Assembly: GCA_002698745.1 (NCBI GenBank)
Contig: PAAD01000021.1
Coordinates: 1-42,260, forward strand
DNA: 42,260 nucleotides
Reading direction: 5' to 3'
Source of the DNA: Flavobacteriaceae bacterium
GTDB lineage: Bacteria; Bacteroidota; Bacteroidia; Flavobacteriales; Flavobacteriaceae
Part shown: in pieces, positions 18,286-26,146 of the stretch
How the letters are laid out: every line of letters starts with the position of its first letter
Position numbering within the stretch: position 1 is the stretch's first letter
Made by a program: the position numbers and the translations under genes
The notes under the pieces: generated by a model
What the model was told of the DNA's origin: nothing
The model's database searches: none
What the model saw: the letters and a program-made list of their open reading frames with translations, nothing else

Positions 18286-19500
18286 TTAGCTTTTTCGCAC
18301 CATTCGAGCCATATAAAAGCCGTCAAAGCCGTTTGCTGCTGGCAATAGGTGTTGCTCTTTTTCTAAGGTATACTCTTTACCTATCTCTGTAGTTTTGAAG
18401 GCTGCAATTTGTTCTTCGTTTTCTTGTGGAAGTATGGAACAGGTTACGTAAATCAATTTACCACCGGGTTTGACCATGTGTGCGTATTGTATTAATATCT
18501 TTTGTTGTTCCAGAACTAGGCGGTCAATTAAATCAGGATTTAGCTTCCATTTTGCGTCTGGATTTCTACGTAAAACCCCTAAACCACTGCAGGGCGCGTC
18601 CAATAAAACTCTATCGGCAGAGCCATGTAGTTTTTTGATAACCTTATTATTGTCAATGTGTCGGGTTTCAATATTGTGTGCGCCAGCACGCTTGGCGCGT
18701 CTTTTGAGTTCTCGAAGTTTGTAATTGTGAATATCTAATGCAATTAACTTTCCTTTATTTCCCATCATTGCAGCCAGGTGTAATACCTTTCCGCCAGCAC
18801 CTGCACAAGCGTCTATTACGCGCATTCCGGGCGCAACTTGTATAAATGGGGCTACAGCTTGAGAAGCGGCATCTTGTACTTCAAACCAACCGCGTTTAAA
18901 GCTTTCGGTGCTAAATACATTAGCGCGCTCATCAAGTACCAAAGCATCGGGATATTTTGCGATCGTCTGGGTTTTAATTTTTTCTTCAAGTAGCGCATTG
19001 CGCAACAGCTTAGGAATTGTTTTTAGGGCATTAGTACGCAGCACAACTGGTGCCATGGTGTTAAGCGCTTCCATCTCTAATGTCCACTTCTTTTCTCCCA
19101 AGGCTTTGCAACCCAATTCATCTAACCAATCAGGGATAGACTCACGATATTTGCGCTCTTTTCGCAGCTTTTCAAATCTCCCTTTTATACGTCTTGTAGG
19201 GGTACCTTCTAATGATTTCCAATCAGGTAATATATAGCCTCTTAAGGTTGCCCAAACGGCAAAAATGCGCCAAAAGTCTTGGCGGTTTAGAGGCTCTTGT
19301 AAGTTTGCGATAGCAGCATAGAGGCGCTTCCAGCGAACAATCTCGTAGGTGGTTTCTGCAATAAAGCCACGGTCACGACTTCCCCAACGTTTATCGCTTT
19401 TTAGGACTTTTGCTACCACCTTGTCTGCATATTTTTCTTCATTAAAAATCTGTTGCAGACCATTAAGTACTGCCAGAACTAAATTTTTGTGTAGGCGCAT
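18286..19500 (-). CDS. RsmB/NSUN-family rRNA (cytosine-5) methyltransferase
   Basis: This SAM-dependent methyltransferase modifies cytosine in RNA, most likely 16S rRNA. The 404-residue protein has an N-terminal NusB-like helical region (about 1-140), a linker, and a Rossmann-fold catalytic domain with VIDACAGAGGKVLHLA (SAM motif I) and two essential cysteines in LLDAPCSGLG and YVTCSILPQENEEQ. The ATG at 19500 is chosen over a TTG further upstream, which would overlap the ABC gene. With this start the gap to the ABC transporter stop is four bases, so it is the third gene of a pgm-ABC-methyltransferase operon. The exact target base is not determined by sequence. Confidence 0.9.
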   Translation of the reverse strand: MRLHKNLVLAVLNGLQQIFNEEKYADKVVAKVLKSDKRWGSRDRGFIAETTYEIVRWKRLYAAIANLQEPLNRQDFWRIFAVWATLRGYILPDWKSLEGTPTRRIKGRFEKLRKERKYRESIPDWLDELGCKALGEKKWTLEMEALNTMAPVVLRTNALKTIPKLLRNALLEEKIKTQTIAKYPDALVLDERANVFSTESFKRGWFEVQDAASQAVAPFIQVAPGMRVIDACAGAGGKVLHLAAMMGNKGKLIALDIHNYKLRELKRRAKRAGAHNIETRHIDNNKVIKKLHGSADRVLLDAPCSGLGVLRRNPDAKWKLNPDLIDRLVLEQQKILIQYAHMVKPGGKLIYVTCSILPQENEEQIAAFKTTEIGKEYTLEKEQHLLPAANGFDGFYMARMVRKS

Positions 19501-19504
19501 AATG

Positions 19505-21328
19505 TTAGTCGAATGATTGTAGCTCAATTAGTTTTTTATACACACCATTTTGAGCCAACAGTGCCTTATGCGTGCCTCTCTCTACCACATTTCCCCTGTC
19601 TAGAACAATGATTTCATCTGCACTTTTGATTGTAGAAAGGCGATGGGCAATAACCAGTGAGGTTCGATTTTGCATCATCTTTTGTAGTGCGTCTTGCACC
19701 AGTTTTTCAGATTCCGTATCCAAAGCCGAGGTGGCTTCGTCTAGAATCATTACTGGAGGATTTTTGAGTACAGCTCTTGCAATAGCCAAACGTTGTTTTT
19801 GCCCGCCTGAAAGTTTGTTTCCAGCATCACCAATTACGGTGTCTATTCCATGCGGGAGTTGGCTAACAAAATCAGATGCATTTGCAATTTTTAAGGCTGC
19901 TTCGAGTTCTTTTACCGTGGCATTTGGTTTTGCAATACGTAGATTTTCCTTAACTGAATCATGAAAAAGTATGGCATCTTGGGTAACATAAGCAAATATG
20001 CTTCGCAGTTCTTTTAATTCAACCGAATTAATGGGTGTGTTGTCAATTTTAATGGTGCCTTGCTGTGGGTCGTAAAAACGTGCCAACAGATTGGCTATGG
20101 TAGTTTTTCCACTTCCTGATGCACCTACAAGTGCTACAGAATGCCCTTTTGGTATCTCTAAATTAAATCCATCAATTACCAGTTCTTCCTCATACCTAAA
20201 TTGAATGTTTTCAAAACTAATTTTAGAAGATAGCTCCGGCAATGCTGTTCGGTTCTTTGGGGATTGAATTTCTGATTTGTGGAATAGGTATTCCATTATA
20301 CGTTGAGCAGCCGCATTTCCTTTTCGAATGCTATACACGGCCCTACTCATGGATTTAGCCGGAGTAAGTACGCCATAGGCCAAGGTCATGTAGGTTATGA
20401 ACTCTTCGCCACTCATGGATTGCTCTACCAAAACAAGACGTCCCCCTATATAGAGGATAACACCAATTACAGCAACTCCAAGAAATTCACTTATTGGACT
20501 GGCGATACTTTCTCTGTGAATTAGCTTATTTGAAAAATTAAAAAGACGCTTGGTAACAGCAGCAAACTTTTGATTGAATATATTTTCTGCAGTAAAGATT
20601 TGAATGATGGGTATGCCTGTTAGGGATTCTTCCAAATAGGAAAGCAATTCACCTTGTTCTTTTTGTACTTTTTCAGAACGGGATTTTAGGCTTTTCCCAA
20701 TAATTGAAATGAACCACCCAGCTATGGGTATGAATACCAAAACAAACAGGGTGAGTTTTGCGCTTAAAGCAAACATTGCTATAAGCGCAAATAAGATGGT
20801 CAACGGTTCTCTAATAAGCATTTCAAAAACACTCAGAAAAGAGCGTTGTACTTCAGTGACATCCGAAGTTACACGGGCTATGGTATCTCCTTTTTTATTG
20901 TTGGCATGAAAACTCGCAGGAAAAGAAATCAACTTTTCGTAGAGGTTGCGTTGAATGTCTTTAACTACACCATTGCGCATGTAAGTGATGAAAAATACAG
21001 CAAAATAATTAAAGATATTTTTCAGCAAAAAGGTTGTCAAAATCACACCAATAACCAACATCAATGCTTTTACAGCATCGTCTTGGGCATATGCAGCAAT
21101 TTGAAATCTGAAAGTTTCAAATATATATTCCAGAAAGGAGTTACTGTTTTCGGGAGTAGGTATTTCAACTGGAGTCTTGTTATTGCCAAAAAGCACTTCT
21201 AGCATGGGCATTAAAGCCAAAAAAGATGCTGCATTAAAAAAGGCATAGAGTAAGTTGAACACAATATTAAGTGCAATATACCCCTTGTACGGAAGTGCGT
21301 AACGCAGTATGTATCTAATAGGACTCAT
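19505..21328 (-). CDS. MsbA-type ABC exporter (fused membrane and ATPase domains)
   Basis: This half-transporter works as a homodimer. Residues ~1-330 form a six-helix membrane domain. The ATPase domain follows, with Walker A GASGSGKTT at 402-410, the Q-loop YVTQDAILFHDS, signature LSGGQKQRLAIARA, Walker B VMILDEATSALD and switch histidine IAHRLST. The first extracytoplasmic loop (about 50-85) is unusually long. Lipid A/phospholipid flipping (MsbA) or another hydrophobic substrate is the family expectation; the substrate cannot be read from sequence. Its ATG is one base from the stop of the phosphohexomutase gene. Confidence 0.93.
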   Translation of the reverse strand: MSPIRYILRYALPYKGYIALNIVFNLLYAFFNAASFLALMPMLEVLFGNNKTPVEIPTPENSNSFLEYIFETFRFQIAAYAQDDAVKALMLVIGVILTTFLLKNIFNYFAVFFITYMRNGVVKDIQRNLYEKLISFPASFHANNKKGDTIARVTSDVTEVQRSFLSVFEMLIREPLTILFALIAMFALSAKLTLFVLVFIPIAGWFISIIGKSLKSRSEKVQKEQGELLSYLEESLTGIPIIQIFTAENIFNQKFAAVTKRLFNFSNKLIHRESIASPISEFLGVAVIGVILYIGGRLVLVEQSMSGEEFITYMTLAYGVLTPAKSMSRAVYSIRKGNAAAQRIMEYLFHKSEIQSPKNRTALPELSSKISFENIQFRYEEELVIDGFNLEIPKGHSVALVGASGSGKTTIANLLARFYDPQQGTIKIDNTPINSVELKELRSIFAYVTQDAILFHDSVKENLRIAKPNATVKELEAALKIANASDFVSQLPHGIDTVIGDAGNKLSGGQKQRLAIARAVLKNPPVMILDEATSALDTESEKLVQDALQKMMQNRTSLVIAHRLSTIKSADEIIVLDRGNVVERGTHKALLAQNGVYKKLIELQSFD

Positions 21329-21329
21329 G

Positions 21330-23033
21330 TCACATCCCTAATTTAGCCAAAATGCGATTTATTTTTTGATCGAGTTGATTTTTTGTCTTTCTGTAGTCGC
21401 CAGTGGAATTAAGGGTTGTATTTACACTCACGTAAAACTTTATTTTAGGCTCTGTTCCACTGGGTCTGGCGGCTATACGCGTACCATCTTCAGCGATAAA
21501 AATCAATACATTGGCTTTGGGCAAAGGTATCATTTCTTTTTCTTGCTTCTTAACCAAGGTTCTAACAGCTGTTGCATAGTCTTCTATAAAACGAATTGGA
21601 CTACCATCAATATCCTTGGGTGGATCTTTTCTTAAGCGATTCATGATGCTTTCAATTTCCTTAGCACCTGATTTCCCTTTTTTGACTAATGAAACCAAGC
21701 GTTCCTGGAAGCAGCCCAGTTTAACATAGGCTTCCAGCAATACTTCAAAAAAAGAAGTGCCATTTGATTTGGCCTCGGCAACCAATTCGCATGCCAATAG
21801 CGCAGCTGTTACGGCGTCTTTGTCACGCACAAAATCTCCAACCATATATCCGAAACTTTCTTCGCCACCACCAAGACATTTTTGATTGGGGTAATGCTCT
21901 ATCATCTGAGCAATCCACTTAAAACCAGTTAGACCGAGTTTGCATTCAACACCATAGTGATTGGCCAATACGCTCATCATGGGAGTGGAGACTACAGTGG
22001 AGCCTACAAAAGCATTTTCTTCGGGTGTGTATTTGCCTTTTTTTAATATAAAGTCTGTCATGGCCACCATGGTTTGGTTACCATTTAGAAGTTCTAGCTC
22101 GTTCATTTCGTTTCTTACGGCTATCCCCAGGCGGTCTGCATCTGGGTCAGTTCCAATAACTATATCAGCGCCAATGGCATTGGCTTTTTCCATCGCCATT
22201 TGTAGGGCTTCAGGCTCTTCTGGATTGGGTGATTTTACAGTTGGAAAATCTCCATCAGGCTTAGCCTGTTCTTTTATAATGTTTACTGCGCTGTATCCTG
22301 CTTTTTTTAACACCTTTGGGATGGCAGTTACAGAACTACCGTGAAGCGGTGTAAACACCAACTTAATATTTTCGCGATTTCCATTTCCAATACGGCCAAC
22401 TGCAACTGAAGCATCGTGAAAGGCTTTATCTATTGTATGGTCAATGAAGGTAATATATTCAGATTTGGCCTTGAACAAGATGTCTTCATAAAATGTATTA
22501 TTGATAGCGGATATTATACCGCTGTCTTGTGGAGGAACAATCTGTCCTCCGCCTTTCCAGTAGACTTTATAACCATTATATTCTGGTGGGTTGTGGGAGG
22601 CTGTAAGCACAATACCGCAATGGCAATTTAGATGACGTACTGCAAAAGAAACTTCGGGTGTTGGACGTAAATCCGTAAACAAATACACTTTGATATCGTT
22701 GGCTGAAAATATATTGGCGACAGTTTGCGCAAGTTCTTTGCTGTTGTGTCTGCAATCATACCCAATTACAACGCTTTTGGTTTCGTTTGGAAACTGCGCC
22801 TTGATGTAATTGCTTAAACCTTGTGTAGTTTTGCCAAAGGTATATTTATTTACACGATTGGTACCTACACCCATGATACCTCGCATACCACCTGTACCAA
22901 AGTCCAAATCCTTGTAGAAAGCATCTTCCAATTCGGAGGCATTGTTTTTTAGTTTTGCTACTGCCTGCCTTGTTTCTTCATCAAATGGAGGAAGTTCCCA
23001 GGCAGCTGCTTGCACAAAAAAAGATTTACTCAT
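21330..23033 (-). CDS. Phosphohexomutase (phosphoglucomutase/phosphomannomutase)
   Basis: This alpha-D-phosphohexomutase interconverts hexose 1- and 6-phosphates, supplying sugar nucleotides. The 567-residue protein has all four domain signatures: the phosphoserine loop TASHNPPEYNGYK (Ser146), the Mg loop GTDPDADRLG, the sugar-binding GGGEESFGYM, and the phosphate-binding loop RPSGTEPKIKFY. The length matches PgcA-type phosphoglucomutases more than the ~460-residue PMM/PGM enzymes. The preference for glucose or mannose is uncertain. It leads an operon with the ABC exporter and the RNA methyltransferase and has its own -7 box. Confidence 0.95.
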   Translation of the reverse strand: MSKSFFVQAAAWELPPFDEETRQAVAKLKNNASELEDAFYKDLDFGTGGMRGIMGVGTNRVNKYTFGKTTQGLSNYIKAQFPNETKSVVIGYDCRHNSKELAQTVANIFSANDIKVYLFTDLRPTPEVSFAVRHLNCHCGIVLTASHNPPEYNGYKVYWKGGGQIVPPQDSGIISAINNTFYEDILFKAKSEYITFIDHTIDKAFHDASVAVGRIGNGNRENIKLVFTPLHGSSVTAIPKVLKKAGYSAVNIIKEQAKPDGDFPTVKSPNPEEPEALQMAMEKANAIGADIVIGTDPDADRLGIAVRNEMNELELLNGNQTMVAMTDFILKKGKYTPEENAFVGSTVVSTPMMSVLANHYGVECKLGLTGFKWIAQMIEHYPNQKCLGGGEESFGYMVGDFVRDKDAVTAALLACELVAEAKSNGTSFFEVLLEAYVKLGCFQERLVSLVKKGKSGAKEIESIMNRLRKDPPKDIDGSPIRFIEDYATAVRTLVKKQEKEMIPLPKANVLIFIAEDGTRIAARPSGTEPKIKFYVSVNTTLNSTGDYRKTKNQLDQKINRILAKLGM

Positions 23034-23049
23034 GGGTAATTTTATACCA

Positions 23050-23057
23050 CAAATTTA
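23050..23057 (-). promoter_or_regulatory. -7 promoter element TAAATTTG of the phosphohexomutase operon
   Basis: This is an exact TAnnTTTG match on the minus strand, 16 bases before the phosphohexomutase ATG. It lies in the 34-base gap after the glycosyltransferase stop. Confidence 0.6.
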
Positions 23058-23067
23058 CGGATTCCCT

Positions 23068-24033
23068 TTAGAGTTGGCAGGGTAAGTGTTCCTTTATTTT
23101 GTATCTCTTTTTATGATTTCTGTTTCTAATTACAATTTCGCCCAAAAATCCAGCCAAAAAGAATTGACTACCGAGAATCATGGTCGTTAGGGCAACATAA
23201 AATTGGGGTCTCTCGGCAATCAGTCGTCCAGCAGGGTTCACAAATATTTTATCAATCCCCAAGTACATGGCAAAACTAAATCCCATAATCAGCATGATGC
23301 TCCCAATCAGTCCAAAAAAGTACATGGGTCTTCTGCCAAAACGCTGTAAAAACCAAAGGGTTATCAAGTCTAAAAAACCTTTAATAAAGCGGTCAGGCCC
23401 AAATTTAGACTGCCCAAACTTACGTTTTTGATGCTGCACTACTTTTTCTCCGATTTTTCTAAAACCAGCTTGCTTAACCAGCACAGGTATATAGCGATGC
23501 ATTTCTCCGTAAACCTCAACTGTTTTAACCACATCATTTCGGTAGGCTTTCAAGCCACAATTAAAATCATGAAGCCTGATGCCCGACAACTTTCTAGCAG
23601 CCCAGTTGAAAATTTTAGACGGAATATTTTTGAATAGTAAGGAGTCGTAGCGTTTCTTTTTCCATCCAGAAACCATATCATAATGATTATGCGCGATTAG
23701 CTGATATAGCTCTGGAAGCTCTTCTGGCGAATCTTGTAAATCGGCATCCATGGTGCACACAACTTCTCCAGTACATGCTAAAAAACCGGCATGTAAGGCT
23801 TGCGATTTACCATAATTACGCAAAAATCGAATACCACGAACACGGGTGTCCTGACTTATAGTAGCTGAAACCCAGTCCCAAGCTTTATCTGTGCTTCCGT
23901 CATCAATAAAAATAATTTCAAAGCTGAGTTCAGCCTTATCTAATACGCGAACTATCCAAGTGTAAAGCTCCGGAAGTGACGCTTCTTCATCTAAAAATGG
24001 AATAACGATCGATAATTTAGGCTTTTTGGTCAA
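23068..24033 (-). CDS. Family 2 glycosyltransferase, polyprenyl-phosphate type
   Basis: The 321-residue protein resembles DPM1/GtrB-like enzymes that move a sugar from a nucleotide donor onto a polyprenyl phosphate at the membrane. The GT-A fold starts at once (KLSIVIPFLDEEASLPELY), with FIDDGSTD (about 41-48) and the metal-binding DADLQD, then a conserved RFGQSKFG-like KRKFGQSKFG segment. Two C-terminal membrane helices (about 232-260 and 280-302) anchor it. The only sensible start is TTG, directly after the TAA of the DUF4199 gene and in the same frame. Cell-surface glycan or lipid modification is inferred; the sugar is unknown. Confidence 0.9.
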   Translation of the reverse strand: MTKKPKLSIVIPFLDEEASLPELYTWIVRVLDKAELSFEIIFIDDGSTDKAWDWVSATISQDTRVRGIRFLRNYGKSQALHAGFLACTGEVVCTMDADLQDSPEELPELYQLIAHNHYDMVSGWKKKRYDSLLFKNIPSKIFNWAARKLSGIRLHDFNCGLKAYRNDVVKTVEVYGEMHRYIPVLVKQAGFRKIGEKVVQHQKRKFGQSKFGPDRFIKGFLDLITLWFLQRFGRRPMYFFGLIGSIMLIMGFSFAMYLGIDKIFVNPAGRLIAERPQFYVALTTMILGSQFFLAGFLGEIVIRNRNHKKRYKIKEHLPCQL

Positions 24034-24540
24034 TTAACTCCTTTTTGTAAATAAGCCTGTCAGAAGTCCAAATATAAAACCTAAAATAACATTCATGATT
24101 AAAATAAAAGGGAAGCTTATGTAAAAAAACTTTTCTGTGTTAGTTTGTTGCATTTCAATTATGTCTTCGTCCAGCGTTGGTTGCGCTTCACGAAGGGCAT
24201 CGGCTTGGAGTGCAGCAGTATTTGAAATAAAGTCTGGTTCAATAAAATTGATAAATAATGTAAAGTATGCTAATCCAATAATCCCGGCTACTAAAAAAAC
24301 ACCAACGCCTAGTTTGATGGCTTGTTTCAGCGACAGCAGTCCAGCATTATCTTTCTTATATGTTGTGATGGCTATTATAGTTATTGATCCAGGGATTAAT
24401 ACATTAATTACCTGAATAATTGATGATTGATCATAGGTCATGTCCATGAAAAAAAGTATCAAACTGAATACGATCCCAATGCCTCCAGCCATGGCGCCAT
24501 ATCGATAATTGTAAGACCCCAATTTTGGTGAAGTTATCAT
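24034..24540 (-). CDS. DUF4199 membrane protein
   Basis: This is a 168-residue integral membrane protein with four predicted helices (about 14-33, 40-60, 73-95 and 137-163), matching the DUF4199 family common in Bacteroidota. No biochemical function is known for the family. The region between helices three and four (about 96-136) is polar and acidic and probably faces outside the cytoplasm. It is directly upstream of, and in frame with, the glycosyltransferase; only the TAA lies between them. The two are often neighbours in flavobacteria, suggesting a shared role at the membrane. A weak -7-like TAAATTTA lies in the divergent gap with rpmE2. Confidence 0.8.
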   Translation of the reverse strand: MITSPKLGSYNYRYGAMAGGIGIVFSLILFFMDMTYDQSSIIQVINVLIPGSITIIAITTYKKDNAGLLSLKQAIKLGVGVFLVAGIIGLAYFTLFINFIEPDFISNTAALQADALREAQPTLDEDIIEMQQTNTEKFFYISFPFILIMNVILGFIFGLLTGLFTKRS

Positions 24541-24588
24541 ATGTATTTTTTTAAAGGTTATGAATATGGTAAATTTAGATAAAATAAT

Positions 24589-24596
24589 TAAATTTG
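24589..24596 (+). promoter_or_regulatory. -7 promoter element TAAATTTG of rpmE2
   Basis: This is an exact TAnnTTTG box, 25 bases before the rpmE2 ATG, in the divergent gap with the DUF4199 gene. Confidence 0.6.
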
Positions 24597-24621
24597 CATC
24601 CCATTTAAAGTTAAAAGCTCA

Positions 24622-24873
24622 ATGAAACAAGGTATACATCCCGAAAATTATCGCTTGGTTGCATTCAAGGATATGTCTAATGAAGACGTCTTTATAACTA
24701 AGTCAACTGCTAGTGCTAAGGAGAAAATTGAAGTAGATGGTATTGAATATCCGTTAGTTAAATTGGAGATTTCACGCACATCACATCCATTCTACACAGG
24801 TAAATCTAAACTTGTAGACACAGCAGGACGTATTGATAAGTTCAAAAATAAATACGACAAATTCAAAAAATAA
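24622..24873 (+). CDS. rpmE2: 50S ribosomal protein L31 type B
   Basis: This is an 83-residue L31 protein of the large subunit. It begins [17 protein letters not shown] and contains the segment [21 protein letters not shown] typical of type B. It lacks the CxxC zinc motif of type A L31, so it does not depend on zinc. In some bacteria type B replaces type A under zinc limitation, but in Bacteroidota it is usually the only L31, so zinc control should not be assumed. It is monocistronic, with its own promoter and a strong terminator immediately downstream. Confidence 0.97.
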   Translation: MKQGIHPENYRLVAFKDMSNEDVFITKSTASAKEKIEVDGIEYPLVKLEISRTSHPFYTGKSKLVDTAGRIDKFKNKYDKFKK

Positions 24874-24896
24874 TTTTTTTAATTTCAATCAAATTT

Positions 24897-24921
24897 AAAA
24901 CCTCCTTGTGGGGGTTTTTTT
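24897..24921 (+). terminator. Rho-independent terminator after rpmE2
   Basis: The stem pairs AAAACCTCC (24897-24905) with GGGGGTTTT (24910-24918) around a TTGT loop, with one G-U pair, and runs into a T tract to 24921. It ends the rpmE2 transcript 23 bases after the stop codon. Confidence 0.85.
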
Positions 24922-24930
24922 ATTTACACC

Positions 24931-24938
24931 TATATTTG
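24931..24938 (+). promoter_or_regulatory. -7 promoter element TATATTTG of the GlmU-like gene
   Basis: This is an exact TAnnTTTG box, four bases (ATAA) before the ATG at 24943, again predicting a leaderless transcript. A TTG at 24906-24908, inside the rpmE2 terminator loop, lies 22 bases upstream as a possible -33 element. Confidence 0.65.
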
Positions 24939-24942
24939 ATAA

Positions 24943-26100
24943 ATGCGTATATGCCTATATGACGGTCCAAACCGTTCCGATCTATTGCCTTTGGTTTATA
25001 CTAGACCTGTTGCTGATTTGCTACTTGGCAGCATGACGCTAGCTAAGCGATGGTCATATGCGCTGCATGCTGACGTTGTTGTTGAAACAGAAGCATATCT
25101 ACAAGCAGATACGCCTTCTTTTGACCTTGCTGTCATGGCGGGATGCATTCCCAATGCTGAACTTACATCGACCATAAAAGAATTAAAAGAAGGACAGAAA
25201 CTGATGCAGAATGGCAAGATGATTGCTTTTAGTGGTGCAGGCTCTAGTACGGACAGGGCATTGGCAAATTTTGAAGTCATTGAAATAGAAACTGAAATAA
25301 ATCTCGTTCGTTATCCTTGGGATTTGTTCTCTAAAAACGCGGAGTTGCTTATTGAGGACACCACTTTTTTTGATACTACACACAATAACAAACTCAACGA
25401 TACCAACCAACACCACGGAAATCACCCATTGATGGTTGGCGCAAATGTAACCTCGTTTGCTGCAGTATATAACACACAAGATGGGCCGATTATAATAGAT
25501 GACGACGTAACCATTATGGAGGGTGCTTTGCTTCGTGGTCCAATATTTATAGGTAAAAAAAGTGTCATTAAAATGGGCGCCAAAATATATGGAGGCACCA
25601 GTCTTGGGCCATATTGTAAGGCAGGTGGTGAGCTTAACAACGTGGTGATGCTTGGCAATAGCAATAAAGGACACGATGGTTTTTTAGGCAATGCCGCAAT
25701 TGGGGAGTGGTGTAATTTGGGGGCTTCGACCGATACTTCAAACCTTAAAAATAATTATGGAAAAACCCGTGCCTGGAATTATACCCAACAAAAATTTATA
25801 TCCACTGGATTGCAGTTTTGCGGACTTGTTATGGGTGATCACTCAAAAACAGCCATACAAACTTCAATAAACACTGCTACTACTGTAGGCGTTGGTTGTA
25901 GTATTTTTAGCGTTGGTTTTCCACGAACTTTTATTCCAAGTTTTTCTAGAGGTGGTTCTCAAGGCATGGCCGAAAATAATTTGGACAAGATGTTAGATAC
26001 GGCTGCCGTGGTTATGGCTAGGCGTGGTGAAAATATGTCAAAAAAAGATAAAGCGATTTTGGCACATTTGTTTGTTGCTACTAAGCAATTCCGTCACTAG
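24943..26100 (+). CDS. GlmU-like protein: sugar nucleotidyltransferase-like N-terminus plus left-handed beta helix
   Basis: The 385-residue protein resembles a Bacteroidota family annotated as GlmU-like or putative sugar nucleotidyltransferase. The first ~140 residues recall the pyrophosphorylase fold (RPVADLLLGSMTLAKRW), but the usual GxGTRM signature is absent; the N-terminus reads MRICLYDGPNRSDLLPLVYT. Residues ~165-340 are hexapeptide repeats of a left-handed beta helix (VTIMEGALLRGP, IFIGKKSVIKMGAKIYGG, SLGPYCKAGGEL), as in acyl/acetyltransferases. UDP-GlcNAc synthesis is a possible role but unproven. It stands alone between rpmE2 and mtaB, with its own promoter. Confidence 0.8.
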   Translation: MRICLYDGPNRSDLLPLVYTRPVADLLLGSMTLAKRWSYALHADVVVETEAYLQADTPSFDLAVMAGCIPNAELTSTIKELKEGQKLMQNGKMIAFSGAGSSTDRALANFEVIEIETEINLVRYPWDLFSKNAELLIEDTTFFDTTHNNKLNDTNQHHGNHPLMVGANVTSFAAVYNTQDGPIIIDDDVTIMEGALLRGPIFIGKKSVIKMGAKIYGGTSLGPYCKAGGELNNVVMLGNSNKGHDGFLGNAAIGEWCNLGASTDTSNLKNNYGKTRAWNYTQQKFISTGLQFCGLVMGDHSKTAIQTSINTATTVGVGCSIFSVGFPRTFIPSFSRGGSQGMAENNLDKMLDTAAVVMARRGENMSKKDKAILAHLFVATKQFRH

Positions 26101-26127
26101 GCAGGTTGCACCTCAATTTTATAGGAT

Positions 26128-26135
26128 TATATTTG
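26128..26135 (+). promoter_or_regulatory. -7 promoter element TATATTTG of mtaB
   Basis: This is an exact TAnnTTTG box, 11 bases before the mtaB ATG. A TTG at 26106-26108 lies 19 bases upstream as the -33 element. The box supports the start at 26147 over longer in-frame extensions. Confidence 0.65.
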
Positions 26136-26146
26136 CAAAAAACAAA

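Noticed and set aside
25183-25674. 163-codon minus-strand open frame inside the GlmU-like gene
   Set aside because: It is antisense to a beta-helix repeat region whose codon periodicity readily leaves long open antisense frames; no domain is seen.
26024-26146. Longer mtaB start overlapping the GlmU-like gene
   Set aside because: The extension lies upstream of the mtaB -7 box and lacks family similarity; the family start is MSFTGSVAFYTLGC.
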